A DNA stretch of 64,000 nt from Paenibacillus silagei (GCF_017874735.1 NZ_JAGGLV010000017.1:92438-156437); one strand, 5' to 3'; shown: positions 41,693 through 51,032, counted from the stretch's first letter. Notes: generated by a model from the letters alone, not told the origin. Made by a program: numbers and translations.

Positions 41693-41938
41693 ATGAAGAA
41701 GAAAAATGTAGGAACACTGCTGTTATTTCTTATTCTGGGCTGGCTGGCCGGAGCCTGGATTGCCAAGCTGCTGGAACCTGTACAAGCTCTGTCTTTTCTT
41801 ACAGCTTCGACTGTTCTCAAGTGGTCGCCGCAAGCCGATTTAGACATCATAACCTATGACATCACAATCCATTTGAAACTGTGCCTGCTCAGTCTTGCCG
41901 GGATTATTACAGCCGTGTGGCTGTACCGCAGGCTGTAG
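41693..41938 (+). CDS. DUF4321-type small membrane protein (81 aa)
   Basis: Two membrane helices (VGTLLLFLILGWLAGAWIAK and LKLCLLSLAGIITAVWLY) around a short extracytoplasmic loop. The GWLAGAWIAKLL pattern and the location before maf match DUF4321 of bacilli and clostridia. Function unknown; linkage to maf and radC is conserved in relatives. Confidence 0.78.
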   Translation: MKKKNVGTLLLFLILGWLAGAWIAKLLEPVQALSFLTASTVLKWSPQADLDIITYDITIHLKLCLLSLAGIITAVWLYRRL

Positions 41939-41975
41939 CCTTAGCTGGCAGCATCAAGAAGGGACGTTAATTACA

Positions 41976-42578
41976 GTGGAGCATGACAATTCGCGGCATA
42001 TTATTCTGGCCTCAGGTTCGCCGCGGCGGCGTGAGCTGTTAGCCTCGCTTGGCCTGCCCTTTGAGGTGCTGTCCAGCGATGCTGATGAGAGTACGCCGCC
42101 TGAATGGAGCCCTGAAGCTATTGTACGGAATCTGGCGCTGCGTAAGGCAGAAGCTGTGATTCCTGTTGCAGGAGACCGGGATGCCGTTATTATCGGCAGC
42201 GATACGATCGTTGTGCTTGACGAAATGGTGCTCGGCAAGCCGGCGGACGAGCAGGACAGCGCCAGAATGCTGGGCATGCTGCAAGGCCGGACGCATCAGG
42301 TATACACCGGGGTGGCCTGCATCGGTTCCGCAGAGGGACGTACCCTGGTAGATCATAGGGTAACCTCTGTAACTATGAGAGCAATGAGCGAAGAGGAAAT
42401 CTCCGCTTACATAGCGACCGGGGAGCCTGCCGACAAAGCCGGCTCTTACGCGATACAAGGACTGGGCGCCACCCTGGTGGAAGAAATTGAAGGCTGCTAT
42501 TTTAACGTGGTCGGTCTGCCGCTGTCACTGCTGAGCGGTATGTTGTCCGGGTTTGGCATTTCGGTGCTGAACCGGTAA
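41976..42578 (+). CDS. maf: Maf-like nucleoside triphosphate pyrophosphatase
   Basis: A 200-aa Maf/YhdE-type pyrophosphatase that removes dTTP, UTP or modified nucleotides. The motif IILASGSPRRRELLASLGLPF with SxxR(R)E is intact, as are GSDTIVVLD and the C-terminal GSYAIQGLGATLVEEIEGCYFNVVGLP (catalytic Asp/Glu regions). GTG 41976 is preferred (AAGGGA about 12 nt before); the frame opens upstream inside the DUF4321 gene. B. subtilis Maf affects septum formation when over-produced, fitting the location next to mre and min genes. Confidence 0.94.
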   Translation: MEHDNSRHIILASGSPRRRELLASLGLPFEVLSSDADESTPPEWSPEAIVRNLALRKAEAVIPVAGDRDAVIIGSDTIVVLDEMVLGKPADEQDSARMLGMLQGRTHQVYTGVACIGSAEGRTLVDHRVTSVTMRAMSEEEISAYIATGEPADKAGSYAIQGLGATLVEEIEGCYFNVVGLPLSLLSGMLSGFGISVLNR

Positions 42579-42604
42579 GGGTAGCCGAAGAAAGAAGGTT
42601 AGGG

Positions 42605-43294
42605 ATGGAGTCGCAATCATTTATGCTGCGTGACCTCCCCCATGAAGAACGACCACGAGAGCGCATGATGCATTATGGGGCGGAATCATTAAGTCAAGCG
42701 GAGCTTCTGGCTATCCTGCTGCGCACAGGTGCGCACCGTGAATCAGCCCTTCTTATCGCCCAGCGGCTCTTGAGCCATGCAGGCGGTCTCCGCGGACTGG
42801 CGGATCTGAGCATTGAAGAATTGACAACAATTAACGGCATCGGCCCTGCCAAGGCCGTGCAACTCAAAGCAGGCATAGAGCTGGGAAGACGTATGGCGAA
42901 TTCCCGGCTTACCGAACCGGTCATTATCCGCAGTCCCCAGGACGCGGCGGAGATTCTGACTGAGCAGCTGCGTTATTTGCAGAAGGAGCATTTTATCTGT
43001 CTGTTCCTGAATACGAAGAATCATGTTATTGCGCAGGAAACATTGTCCATGGGTAGCCTTAATGCCTCCATTGTGCATCCCCGCGAGGTGTTCCGGGCAG
43101 CCATGAAATGCAGCAGCGCAGCAATTATATGCGCACATAATCATCCGAGCGGTGATCCTACACCAAGCCCTGAAGACATTTCACTGACTTCCAGGCTGAT
43201 GCAGGCAGGCGAGATTGTCGGCATTGATGTGCTGGATCATCTGGTGATCGGAGACAGCAGCTACGTAAGTTTGAAAGAGAAAGGCTACATGTAA
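42605..43294 (+). CDS. radC: RadC/YsxA family JAB-domain protein
   Basis: A 229-aa protein: N-terminal helix-hairpin-helix (INGIGPAKAVQLKAGIELGR), then a JAB/MPN metalloprotease-like domain with HNHPSGDPTPSPEDISLT as the metal site (HxHPSGxxxPSxxD). The historic DNA repair role is doubtful; the biochemical function is unsettled. It is in the conserved place before mreB, as ysxA is in B. subtilis. Confidence 0.95.
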   Translation: MESQSFMLRDLPHEERPRERMMHYGAESLSQAELLAILLRTGAHRESALLIAQRLLSHAGGLRGLADLSIEELTTINGIGPAKAVQLKAGIELGRRMANSRLTEPVIIRSPQDAAEILTEQLRYLQKEHFICLFLNTKNHVIAQETLSMGSLNASIVHPREVFRAAMKCSSAAIICAHNHPSGDPTPSPEDISLTSRLMQAGEIVGIDVLDHLVIGDSSYVSLKEKGYM

Positions 43295-43333
43295 TACAAT
43301 TGTCTAGATTCACATGGAAAAGGAGCATACAAG

Positions 43334-44368
43334 ATGTTAGGTGGTTTTACGAAAGACTTAGGAATTGACTTGGGGACAGCGAATACGCTTGTCTACGTGC
43401 GCGGTAAAGGAATTGTTGTCAGAGAGCCGTCCGTGGTTGCTATTAATACCGATACTAAGACGATAGAAGCAGTAGGGGAATCCGCCAAAAAAATGATCGG
43501 ACGCACACCGGGCAACATCCGTGCCATCCGTCCAATGAAGGACGGGGTCATCGCTGATTTCGATACTACAGCAACTATGATCAAATATTTCATCCGCCAG
43601 GCCCAGAAGCAGCGCTCGATGTTCCAGCGCCATCCGAATGTCATGGTGTGTGTGCCCTCCGGAATTACTGCCGTTGAACAGCGTGCGGTAGAGGATGCTA
43701 CGAAGCAGGCCGGAGCGCGGGAAGCTTACATTATCGAGGAGCCTTTTGCTGCTGCCATCGGTGCAGATCTTCCTGTATGGGAGCCAACCGGAAGTATGGT
43801 TGTAGATATCGGCGGCGGAACTACCGAGGTGGCAGTAATCTCACTCGGCGGTATTGTTACCAGCCGTTCTGTACGTGTGGCAGGGGATGATGCAGATGAG
43901 TCTATCATCCAATACATCAAGCGCCAGTATAACCTTATGATCGGTGAACGCACCTCCGAGCAGCTCAAGATGGATGTGGGCTCTGCCCTGCCGCTTGAGA
44001 AGGCTGAGACAATGGAGATCCGCGGACGCGATCTGGTAACCGGTCTGCCGAAGACGCTGACCATTACCTCCGATGAAATCTGCGAAGCTCTGTCCGATAC
44101 TGTGAATGCAATTGTTGAAGCCGTGAAGGTTACGCTGGAGAAATGTCCGCCGGAGCTGGCTGCCGATATTATGGACCGCGGCATTGTGCTTACAGGCGGC
44201 GGCGCACTTCTGCGCAACCTGGACAAGCTGCTGGCGCGTGAGACCGGAATGCCGGTGATTGTTGCCGAGAATCCGCTGGACTGTGTTGCAATCGGCACAG
44301 GCAAGGCGCTGGAGAATATCCACTTGTTCAAGAGCCGCAGCAGTTCGGGCCTCCGCTCCAAACGCTAG
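43334..44368 (+). CDS. mreB: Rod shape-determining protein MreB
   Basis: A 344-aa actin-fold protein forming membrane-bound filaments that guide lateral wall synthesis. Phosphate loops DLGTANTLVYVRGKG and VDIGGGTTEVAVISLGG and the adenosine segment GIVLTGGGALLRNLD are intact; the N-terminal MLGGFTKDLGIDLG may help membrane contact. AAGGAG precedes the ATG. First gene of mreBCD-minCD. Confidence 0.98.
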   Translation: MLGGFTKDLGIDLGTANTLVYVRGKGIVVREPSVVAINTDTKTIEAVGESAKKMIGRTPGNIRAIRPMKDGVIADFDTTATMIKYFIRQAQKQRSMFQRHPNVMVCVPSGITAVEQRAVEDATKQAGAREAYIIEEPFAAAIGADLPVWEPTGSMVVDIGGGTTEVAVISLGGIVTSRSVRVAGDDADESIIQYIKRQYNLMIGERTSEQLKMDVGSALPLEKAETMEIRGRDLVTGLPKTLTITSDEICEALSDTVNAIVEAVKVTLEKCPPELAADIMDRGIVLTGGGALLRNLDKLLARETGMPVIVAENPLDCVAIGTGKALENIHLFKSRSSSGLRSKR

Positions 44369-44435
44369 GATCATGCGGACTGCGAACGTCAACCCCTGAG
44401 GTTGGAGAAATACGGTTATTAGAGGGTGCTCGAGA

Positions 44436-45305
44436 TTGTTCAAGCTGTTTAACAATAAACGACTGTTTATATTGCTGATTACACTGGTTACGTTTATCGT
44501 TCTGATGGGCTTCAGCCTGGGGCAGAGGAAGACCCTGTCCTGGCCGGAGAACTTCCTCAGAGATACGACCGGATTCGTGCAGAAATTGTTCTACAAGCCC
44601 GCTGGATACGTAGCGGGCTTCTTCCAAGATATCGGGACTCTGAATGAGCTGGCCGAAGAGAACAAGCAGCTTAAGATTCTGGCTGCGCAGTACGCCCGGG
44701 ATAAGGCGCAATATAATTTCATTAAAGCCAAGAATGAACAATATGAAATAGACCTTAAATTCACGAATGCTCAAAAGAATTTGTATAAATATGAATATCA
44801 TATCGCTAATGTTGTCAGTGTAACGACAGAGCCTGGCAACAATACGCTCGTTCTTGACCTCGGGGCGAAGGATGGCATCCGGCTGAATATGTCGGTGACC
44901 TCCGTCGAAGGGCTGGTAGGGGTTATAAGCAATGTGAGTAACTTCACCTCTACCGTCAAGCTGATGACAATGATGGATATCAAGGACCCCAACTCACAGC
45001 CTCCTATAGCGGCAACCGCTGTTAACAAGGAAGGTAAGACCTTTGGGATGATTGAGAGCTATGACCAGCAGACCGGGATGCTGCTAATGAACAAAATTCC
45101 CGTAGACGATCCGATTGCCAAGGATGATATCGTTATCTCCTCGGGTATTGGCGGACGATATCCGCGCGGTATGACAATCGGCACGGTGAAAGAAGTGAAA
45201 ATAGGACAGTTCGGATTAACCTCTACAGCGATCATTAAGCCGGCGGCAGGATTCCAGGACTGGAAGGAACTCTTCGTTGTCTTTACGGAGGAGCGTGTAG
45301 AATAG
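44436..45305 (+). CDS. mreC: Rod shape-determining protein MreC
   Basis: A 289-aa bitopic protein: N-terminal membrane helix (RLFILLITLVTFIVLMGFSL), a coiled coil at about 65-115 (ELAEENKQLKILAAQYARDK), then beta-barrel domains (LDLGAKDGIRLNMSVTSVEG, SSGIGGRYPRGMTIG). It links MreB to penicillin-binding proteins on the outside. The start is TTG 44436, 9 nt after AGAGGG; no ATG fits. It ends on the base where mreD begins. Confidence 0.95.
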   Translation: MFKLFNNKRLFILLITLVTFIVLMGFSLGQRKTLSWPENFLRDTTGFVQKLFYKPAGYVAGFFQDIGTLNELAEENKQLKILAAQYARDKAQYNFIKAKNEQYEIDLKFTNAQKNLYKYEYHIANVVSVTTEPGNNTLVLDLGAKDGIRLNMSVTSVEGLVGVISNVSNFTSTVKLMTMMDIKDPNSQPPIAATAVNKEGKTFGMIESYDQQTGMLLMNKIPVDDPIAKDDIVISSGIGGRYPRGMTIGTVKEVKIGQFGLTSTAIIKPAAGFQDWKELFVVFTEERVE

Positions 45306-45835
45306 TGAGGATGCGCAGACCCGTCCTGGTACTTTTGTTATTCTTATTATTTATTCTGGAAGGCACAGTGCTTCCCTGGCTGATTCCTGACGCCTGGGAG
45401 ATGCGGATTATTCCTAATCTCGTCTTCGTTGTGATTCTGTTCGTAACGGTATACCATCACCGGCATACGGCACTTATTCTAGGCTTGTCCTTCGGGATGC
45501 TGCATGATGTGGTCTTCTATGGCCGTATACTGGGTGCTCACTCCTTTGCCATGGGCTTATCTGCCTACCTGATTGGACTGATATTCCAGATTCCCCGCGC
45601 GCCGCTGCCGCTGATGATGACAGCGGTGCTGCTGGGCAGTCTGCTGGAAGACAGTATTCTTTTTGCTATCTATAATGTGTTTAATCTAAGCCAGGAGCCA
45701 TATAATTGGGCACTCTTGCATCATATGCTGCCTACCATGCTCATTCATTTTGCTGCAGGCCTGCTTCTCTACGTTCCGCTCCGGCGCCAGCTGGAGCTGC
45801 TGAAGAAAGAGACTATCGATGAGGAGGCTGCCTAA
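45305..45835 (+). CDS. mreD: Rod shape-determining protein MreD
   Basis: A 176-aa polytopic membrane protein with about five helices, containing the family pattern IPNLVFVVILFVTVYHHRH and LGLSFGMLHDVVFYGRILG. GTG 45305 overlaps the mreC stop by one base and follows GGAGGAG by 11 nt; ATG 45311 is the alternative. Completes the elongasome scaffold. Confidence 0.95.
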   Translation: MRMRRPVLVLLLFLLFILEGTVLPWLIPDAWEMRIIPNLVFVVILFVTVYHHRHTALILGLSFGMLHDVVFYGRILGAHSFAMGLSAYLIGLIFQIPRAPLPLMMTAVLLGSLLEDSILFAIYNVFNLSQEPYNWALLHHMLPTMLIHFAAGLLLYVPLRRQLELLKKETIDEEAA

Positions 45836-45916
45836 GCTGCAGCAGCATTTTCTTATCACCCAAAGAAGGAGTTTGCCCGGCCCGGCACGAATGAATGAGG
45901 ATAGGGGGACAGGCAT

Positions 45917-46576
45917 ATGACAGTTAAATCCAAGCACGTAAGGATTAAGGGCATCAAGGATGGCCTGGTATTCCTGCTAGACGACAAGTGTCCCTTTGAA
46001 GATCTCTTAAGTGAGCTTCGCTACAAGCTGGAGCACAGCCATCAAAATATTCTGACCGGACCGATTGTGCATGTGGATATTAAGCTGGGCAACCGTGCTG
46101 TTACTGAAGAAGATAAAGAGGCGGTACTGGAGATCCTCAAGAGTCAGGGGAATCTGTTAATCCGTTCGGTTGAAGCTATTGAAGATCCTGAAGAGAAGGA
46201 TACGGAAGCCTTGTTCATGATGAGCGGAATGCTCCGCTCGGGCCAGGTTCTGCATCATGAGGGCAATCTACTGTTCCTCGGGGATGTGAATCCGGGAGGG
46301 ACCATTACCTGTTCAGGGGATATCTATATTCTTGGAGCACTCAAAGGGATGGCACACGCCGGAATCAACGGTAACCAGGAGGCCATTATTGCCGCTTCGC
46401 TGCTCGCGCCTACCCAGCTCCGGATTGCTGAGATTATCAGCAGGCCTCCGGATGAATGGGGAACCCGGGAGAGCAGCATGGAATTTGCCTACTTATCAGG
46501 CGGTGCTATGCAAATCGACAAAATTCATAATATAGTGAAGTTACGTCAGGATTTAAATGTGTTTAAAGGGGTGTAG
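45917..46576 (+). CDS. minC: Septum site-determining protein MinC
   Basis: A 219-aa FtsZ assembly inhibitor. N-terminal FtsZ-binding domain (VRIKGIKDGLVFLLDDKCPF) and C-terminal beta-helix dimer and MinD-binding domain (GNLLFLGDVNPGGTITCSGD, then IYILGALKGMAHAGINGN). ATG follows GGGGGAC. It is upstream of minD with a 5-nt gap. Confidence 0.97.
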   Translation: MTVKSKHVRIKGIKDGLVFLLDDKCPFEDLLSELRYKLEHSHQNILTGPIVHVDIKLGNRAVTEEDKEAVLEILKSQGNLLIRSVEAIEDPEEKDTEALFMMSGMLRSGQVLHHEGNLLFLGDVNPGGTITCSGDIYILGALKGMAHAGINGNQEAIIAASLLAPTQLRIAEIISRPPDEWGTRESSMEFAYLSGGAMQIDKIHNIVKLRQDLNVFKGV

Positions 46577-46581
46577 CCTCC

Positions 46582-47376
46582 ATGGGAGAAGCGATTGTCG
46601 TAACCTCGGGCAAAGGCGGAGTTGGCAAGACAACCACAACAGCCAACATTGGTACCGCACTCGCCTTGCAGGGCAAAAAAGTATGTCTGGTGGATACCGA
46701 CATTGGACTGCGGAATCTGGATGTTGTCATGGGGCTGGAAAACCGGATCATCTATGATCTGGTCGATGTGGCGGAAGGCCGCTGCCGGCTGAATCAGGCG
46801 CTGGTCAAGGACAAGCGCTTTGATGAGCTGTACATGCTGCCCGCAGCCCAGACCAAGGACAAGACAGCCGTTACACCGGAGCAGGTTAGGGATATCATTC
46901 TTGAGCTTAAGAAGGAGTACGAATATGTTCTGATCGATTGTCCGGCGGGAATTGAGCACGGCTTCCGCAATGCGATTGCCGGTGCTGACAAAGCAATTGT
47001 AGTTACTACTCCGGAGCATGCTGCGGTGCGGGATGCAGACCGGATTATCGGTCTCCTGGAGCAGTCATCGGTAGAATCTCCGAAGCTGGTGGTCAACCGG
47101 ATTCGTCAGGGCTTGATCAAGTCCGGGGATATGCTTGATATCGAGGATATTCTGCAGGTGCTTAATATTGATCTGATCGGGATTGTACCCGATGATGAAC
47201 AGGTCATCCGGGCGGCGAACAACGGGGAGCCTACCGTGATGAACCCGGACTCCTTAGCAGCGATCGCCTACCGTAATATTGCCCGGCGTATTCTTGGCGA
47301 TGCGGTGCCGCTGATGCAGCTTGACCAGAAGACGGGCGCCTTCAAGAAGCTCAAGAAATTTTTTGGAATAGGCTGA
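46582..47376 (+). CDS. minD: Septum site-determining ATPase MinD
   Basis: A 264-aa deviant-Walker ATPase recruiting MinC to the membrane. The P-loop SGKGGVGKTTTTAN is at about 8-21, the switch regions DTDIGLRNLDVVMGLENR and DCPAGIEHGF are intact, and the C-terminal amphipathic membrane helix FKKLKKFFGIG is present. No minE is seen, as expected in bacilli that use DivIVA/MinJ. Confidence 0.98.
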   Translation: MGEAIVVTSGKGGVGKTTTTANIGTALALQGKKVCLVDTDIGLRNLDVVMGLENRIIYDLVDVAEGRCRLNQALVKDKRFDELYMLPAAQTKDKTAVTPEQVRDIILELKKEYEYVLIDCPAGIEHGFRNAIAGADKAIVVTTPEHAAVRDADRIIGLLEQSSVESPKLVVNRIRQGLIKSGDMLDIEDILQVLNIDLIGIVPDDEQVIRAANNGEPTVMNPDSLAAIAYRNIARRILGDAVPLMQLDQKTGAFKKLKKFFGIG

Positions 47377-47416
47377 ATCCCGGCCACGCACTTATACACG
47401 GCTATCTTCTGTTAAG

Positions 47417-47450
47417 AGCCCGCTGCTGAGACATCAGCAGCGGGTTTATT
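47417..47450 (+). terminator. Terminator after minD
   Basis: CCCGCTGCTGA pairs with TCAGCAGCGGG around GACA, then TTTATTTTTG. Confidence 0.9.
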
Positions 47451-47542
47451 TTTGTTGTGCAGTAACTTGGACAGGGCTTGTTCTAAAGCGGCTTCCGCCA
47501 CTCATAAAATGGAAGTAAAACAAGCCCGCCGGAGGGATCATT

Positions 47543-48409
47543 ATGGAATACCCGAGAGAGTCCAAGAACCGCCGCAAGAAGCGTATACAAAATCTGCTGG
47601 AGGAGAAGCCGGCAGCCGGAGCAGCACCAGCACCAGAGCGGTTCCGGCTGTCTGACAGTCCGCCCTCCTTCAGAGAATGGGGGGCTGGGGACAGGAATGA
47701 ATTGGCCTCTTCCCCTGAGCCTGACCCCGAGACGGTGTGGAAGCAGCAGCGTAACCACTGGGAAGAGGAAGACGGGAGGGGACCGGGGCAGGGCTTCCGT
47801 GCGGGTCTGCTGCGGCGGACGGTGGCCAGTCTTCTGGTCTTCGGCGCTGTATGGGGCATTTTTGCCGTGCAGGAGCCCTGGGCCGTGAAGGCACAGTACT
47901 TTATTACAGACATCCTTAGCAATGATATGGATTTTGCAGCAGCACAGGTGTGGTACGAGGAACATTTCAATGGGGCCCCGTCCTTTATTCCGATTTTCGG
48001 AGATGAACAGGTACCGGCGGAGAAGGTGACAGCCGCCCATGAGCTTAGCGCTCCGCTTGCGGGAAGTATTGTGCGTCCTTTTGCCACTTCGCTTAATGGC
48101 ATTGAAATTATCCCGGCAGACGATTCAAGTGCCAGTGTCACGGTGAAAAGTGTAGATACGGGCCGTGTGCTGGCCGTTTCAAAAGAAGCCCGGGGAGGCA
48201 TCCGTATTACGGTCCGCCATACCGGGGAGATCACGGCAGAATACGGTCATTTGAGCGGGACACGGCTTGCGGTGGATGACTGGGTACAGAGCGGAGACGA
48301 AATAGGCTGGATTCAGGGGACGGAGGATGCCCGGGTTCCGTTGCTGTTTTTTGCAGTTATGAAAGACAAGACTTATATTGATCCAGCCGAAGTGGTATCG
48401 TTTGATTAG
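47543..48409 (+). CDS. spoIVFA: Stage IV sporulation protein FA (M23-type inhibitor)
   Basis: A 288-aa forespore-outer-membrane protein: basic, disordered N-terminus (about 100 residues), one membrane helix (VASLLVFGAVWGIFAVQEPW) and a C-terminal LytM/M23-like fold (VLAVSKEARGGIRITVRHTG, then EYGHLSG, then GWIQGTEDARVPLLFF). The M23 zinc residues are incomplete, as is usual for SpoIVFA. It holds SpoIVFB inactive until SpoIVB cleaves it. Overlaps spoIVFB by 32 nt. ATG follows GGAGGG. Confidence 0.92.
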   Translation: MEYPRESKNRRKKRIQNLLEEKPAAGAAPAPERFRLSDSPPSFREWGAGDRNELASSPEPDPETVWKQQRNHWEEEDGRGPGQGFRAGLLRRTVASLLVFGAVWGIFAVQEPWAVKAQYFITDILSNDMDFAAAQVWYEEHFNGAPSFIPIFGDEQVPAEKVTAAHELSAPLAGSIVRPFATSLNGIEIIPADDSSASVTVKSVDTGRVLAVSKEARGGIRITVRHTGEITAEYGHLSGTRLAVDDWVQSGDEIGWIQGTEDARVPLLFFAVMKDKTYIDPAEVVSFD

Positions 48410-49244
48410 GCTCTGCGGCATTGAATTGTCACTGCATCCGCTCTTTGTGCTGATTCTCATGGTATCCGTGCTTACCGGACAGTTCCTGGAGCTGCTAACC
48501 TTGTTCCTGATCGTATTCATTCATGAGCTTGGACATGTATGTGCGGCGCTGCTGGCCGGAATTAACGTCAGATCGGTGGAGCTGCTGCCATTCGGCGGCG
48601 TTGCGGTTATAGAGGATCATGGGCGGCTTACGGCTGTCCGTGAGATCGGGATTGCCCTGGCCGGTCCGCTGCAGAACGGAATTATGATTCTGATGGCACT
48701 GGCGCTTAAGCAGGTGGAGTATGGAAATATCGCCTATCTGGATTATTTTATCGGAGCCAACGCCATGATCGCTCTGTTCAATCTGCTGCCGGTGCTTCCG
48801 CTGGACGGTGGCAAAATCCTTCAGGCAGCCCTGAGTCTGCTGCTTCCGTATTATTACACGCTGCTGTGGACCGGCAGAGTCAGTATTGCGGCCAGCCTGC
48901 TTGTGATAGGGTACGCCCTGCTTCCGCTTGGGAACGGGGACGGCCTCCGCCTTAACCTGCTGATGATCGGAGCGTTTCTGCTCTATTCTAACTGGACGGA
49001 CCAGCGTAATTTGCCGTACCGGTTTGTTGGTTTTTTGATGAACCGTGAGCGGATTTATGAGCGGTATCTAGTGGCGGAGAACATTGCCCGCCCAATAGTT
49101 GCCTCGCTCGCGAAACCTTTGGATGAGATATTGCGTCTATTTAAACGTAACCATTATCATTATATCTATGTGATGAACAACGACAGGGATATCGTAGCCG
49201 TTGTGCCGGAGCAGCGTCTGATTGCTTCGTATTTCGGAAAGTAA
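48378..49244 (+). CDS. spoIVFB: Stage IV sporulation protein FB, site-2 protease
   Basis: A 288-aa intramembrane metalloprotease that processes pro-sigma-K. Zinc site HELGH (His49, Glu50, His53) within LTLFLIVFIHELGHVCAALL, and the second motif NLLPVLPLDGGKIL supplies the Asp. A C-terminal CBS-like cytoplasmic part follows (ENIARPIVASLAKPLDEILR). The start is TTG at 48378 within spoIVFA, or TTG 48402; alignment of WYRLIRLCGIELSLHP with the known N-terminus favours the first. Translational coupling to spoIVFA is likely. Confidence 0.93.
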   Translation: MIQPKWYRLIRLCGIELSLHPLFVLILMVSVLTGQFLELLTLFLIVFIHELGHVCAALLAGINVRSVELLPFGGVAVIEDHGRLTAVREIGIALAGPLQNGIMILMALALKQVEYGNIAYLDYFIGANAMIALFNLLPVLPLDGGKILQAALSLLLPYYYTLLWTGRVSIAASLLVIGYALLPLGNGDGLRLNLLMIGAFLLYSNWTDQRNLPYRFVGFLMNRERIYERYLVAENIARPIVASLAKPLDEILRLFKRNHYHYIYVMNNDRDIVAVVPEQRLIASYFGK

Positions 49245-49278
49245 CAAGCGAGTAACGATTCAAACCAGAGGTGAAGCC

Positions 49279-50520
49279 ATGAAACAAATGATCGTTCACT
49301 GTACACAGCATATTACCCGCATGGCACTTCTGGAGAACGGGAGGCTGGTGGAATATGCGGCTGAACGCGATCAGCAGCAAGGTCTGGTCGGGAGTTATTA
49401 TAAAGGCCGGGTAATGAATGTGCTGCCTGGTATGCAGGCGGCCTTTGTAGATATCGGACAGAAAAAGAATGCGTTCCTCTACGTAGATGATGTATTGCAT
49501 CCCCATCTGGACAAGCAGCCTTCCGTCAAGCCTTCGATTGAGATGCTGCTGCAGCCCGGGCAGGAGATTGTCGTCCAGGTGAGAAAAGAACCGCGGGGCG
49601 GCAAGGGCGCGCGGGTAACCACGCATTATACACTGCCCGGACGCTGGATGGTGTACATGCCCTTTGCCGAATATGTCGGGGTCTCCAAGAAAATAAGCCG
49701 GGAATCGGAGCGCAGCCGGCTCAAAGGTATCGGTGAGCGGCTGCGCCAGGGTGAGGAAGGACTCATTATGCGCACCGTCTCCGAGGACGAGCCGCTGGAT
49801 GCCGTGGAGGGAGATCTGGCTTTTCTGCGGGCGCAGTGGGAAATGATTACCCGGCGATCCAAGGAAGTGGAGGCACCCGCTCTGCTGCACTGCGATCTGA
49901 GTATCGTCCAGCGGTTCATCCGGGATGCCTTCAATCCGCAGCGTGATGAGCTGCTGATTGATTCGGCCAAGGCGGTTAAGGAGGCGGAAGCCTTCCTGAC
50001 GGATATGGCTCCTGAAGGGTACAAGCCTGTGGGATTCTACAGGGGGCAGGAGTCCATTTTCTCTGCTTACGGGGTGACAGATCAACTGCACAAGAGCTTC
50101 AGCCGTAAAATCATCCTCGAAGGCGGGGCTACGCTCATCTGGGATGAGACAGAGGCCTTGACTGTGATTGACGTCAACACAGCGCAGTTCACTGGCGGGA
50201 CGAACCTTGAGGATACGGTAACGCGGACCAACCTGCTGGCTGCGGAGGAGATCGGGCGGCTTGTCCGGCTCCGGGATACGGGCGGTATTATTATTGTTGA
50301 TTTCATTGATATGGAGCGGGAAGAGCACCGCAGGCAGGTGACGGACAAGCTGGAGAGCATTATCAGCCGGGACCGGACCAAGACGCATATTCTCGGCTGG
50401 ACCCATCTCGGTCTGCTGGAGATGACCCGTAAGAAGGCCAGACATGATTCCGCCGGATTTGCCCCGGTGATCTGCCAGTGCTGCGGCGGTACAGGCAAGG
50501 TTGGGACATGGCTGGAGTAG
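49279..50520 (+). CDS. rng: Ribonuclease G/E family protein
   Basis: A 413-aa RNase G-like endoribonuclease. S1 domain at the N-terminus (SYYKGRVMNVLPGMQAAFVD), then the catalytic DNase I-like domain with DVNTAQFTGGTNLEDTV and IIIVDFIDME (metal Asp residues) and the zinc-link CQCCGGTGK at the C-terminus. ATG 49279 follows GAGGTG; the frame from 49222 overlaps spoIVFB. It ends before the L21 leader. B. subtilis lacks RNase E/G, so this gene marks a Paenibacillus-type gene set at this site. Confidence 0.94.
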   Translation: MKQMIVHCTQHITRMALLENGRLVEYAAERDQQQGLVGSYYKGRVMNVLPGMQAAFVDIGQKKNAFLYVDDVLHPHLDKQPSVKPSIEMLLQPGQEIVVQVRKEPRGGKGARVTTHYTLPGRWMVYMPFAEYVGVSKKISRESERSRLKGIGERLRQGEEGLIMRTVSEDEPLDAVEGDLAFLRAQWEMITRRSKEVEAPALLHCDLSIVQRFIRDAFNPQRDELLIDSAKAVKEAEAFLTDMAPEGYKPVGFYRGQESIFSAYGVTDQLHKSFSRKIILEGGATLIWDETEALTVIDVNTAQFTGGTNLEDTVTRTNLLAAEEIGRLVRLRDTGGIIIVDFIDMEREEHRRQVTDKLESIISRDRTKTHILGWTHLGLLEMTRKKARHDSAGFAPVICQCCGGTGKVGTWLE

Positions 50521-50560
50521 GGAAGAGATGGTCAGGTTGTATATGTTTTGTAAGGAGATA

Positions 50561-50589
50561 TTGACTAGGGATCATATGTATGATAATAT
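50561..50589 (+). promoter_or_regulatory. Promoter of rplU-prp-rpmA
   Basis: TTGACT at 50561-50566, 17-nt spacer, TAATAT at 50584-50589. Confidence 0.7.
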
Positions 50590-50596
50590 CTTCAAG

Positions 50597-50712
50597 TATG
50601 TGTTTGGTTGTTCATTCCTGCACATGCTGTAACCGCTCCGATCGGGTAGATGAAGCGTAATTCCCCCGGGGATTGCCACCTTGACTAGGCGAGTCTGAGA
50701 CATGAGGAGGTG
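50597..50712 (+). ncRNA. L21-type ribosomal protein leader
   Basis: The roughly 120-nt untranslated leader between promoter and rplU contains paired segments such as CCGCTCCGATCGGG, then CCCCCGGGGATTGCC and CCTTGACTAGGCGAG. It sits where the L21 leader RNA lies upstream of rplU in other Firmicutes. It presumably binds L21 or another product of the operon for autoregulation. The assignment rests mainly on position; I cannot check it against a covariance model. Confidence 0.5.
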
Positions 50713-50720
50713 CAAGTACA

Positions 50721-51032
50721 ATGTATGCAATTATCGAAACTGGCGGTAAACAATACAAAGTCCAAGAGGGCGATGTTTTGTTCATTGAGAAGCTGGAAGC
50801 TGAAGACGGCGCAAGCGTAACGTTTGACCGTGTCTTGGCTGTTTCTAACGAAGGTGGTTTGACTGCAGGAACTCCGCTGGTAAGCGGCGCGTCTGTAACA
50901 GCCAAAGTCGAGAAGCATGGTAAGGGTCATAAGGTTGTAGTTTACAAATACAAACCTAAGAAGAACTACCACAAGAAACAAGGCCATCGTCAACCGTACA
51001 CCAAAGTAACTATCGAGAAGATTCAAGCGTAA
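50721..51032 (+). CDS. rplU: 50S ribosomal protein L21
   Basis: A 103-aa large-subunit protein. MYAIIETGGKQYKVQEGDVL and the C-terminal YKPKKNYHKKQGHRQPYTKV are diagnostic. AGGAGG precedes the ATG. Followed by prp and rpmA in the conserved order. Confidence 0.99.
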   Translation: MYAIIETGGKQYKVQEGDVLFIEKLEAEDGASVTFDRVLAVSNEGGLTAGTPLVSGASVTAKVEKHGKGHKVVVYKYKPKKNYHKKQGHRQPYTKVTIEKIQA

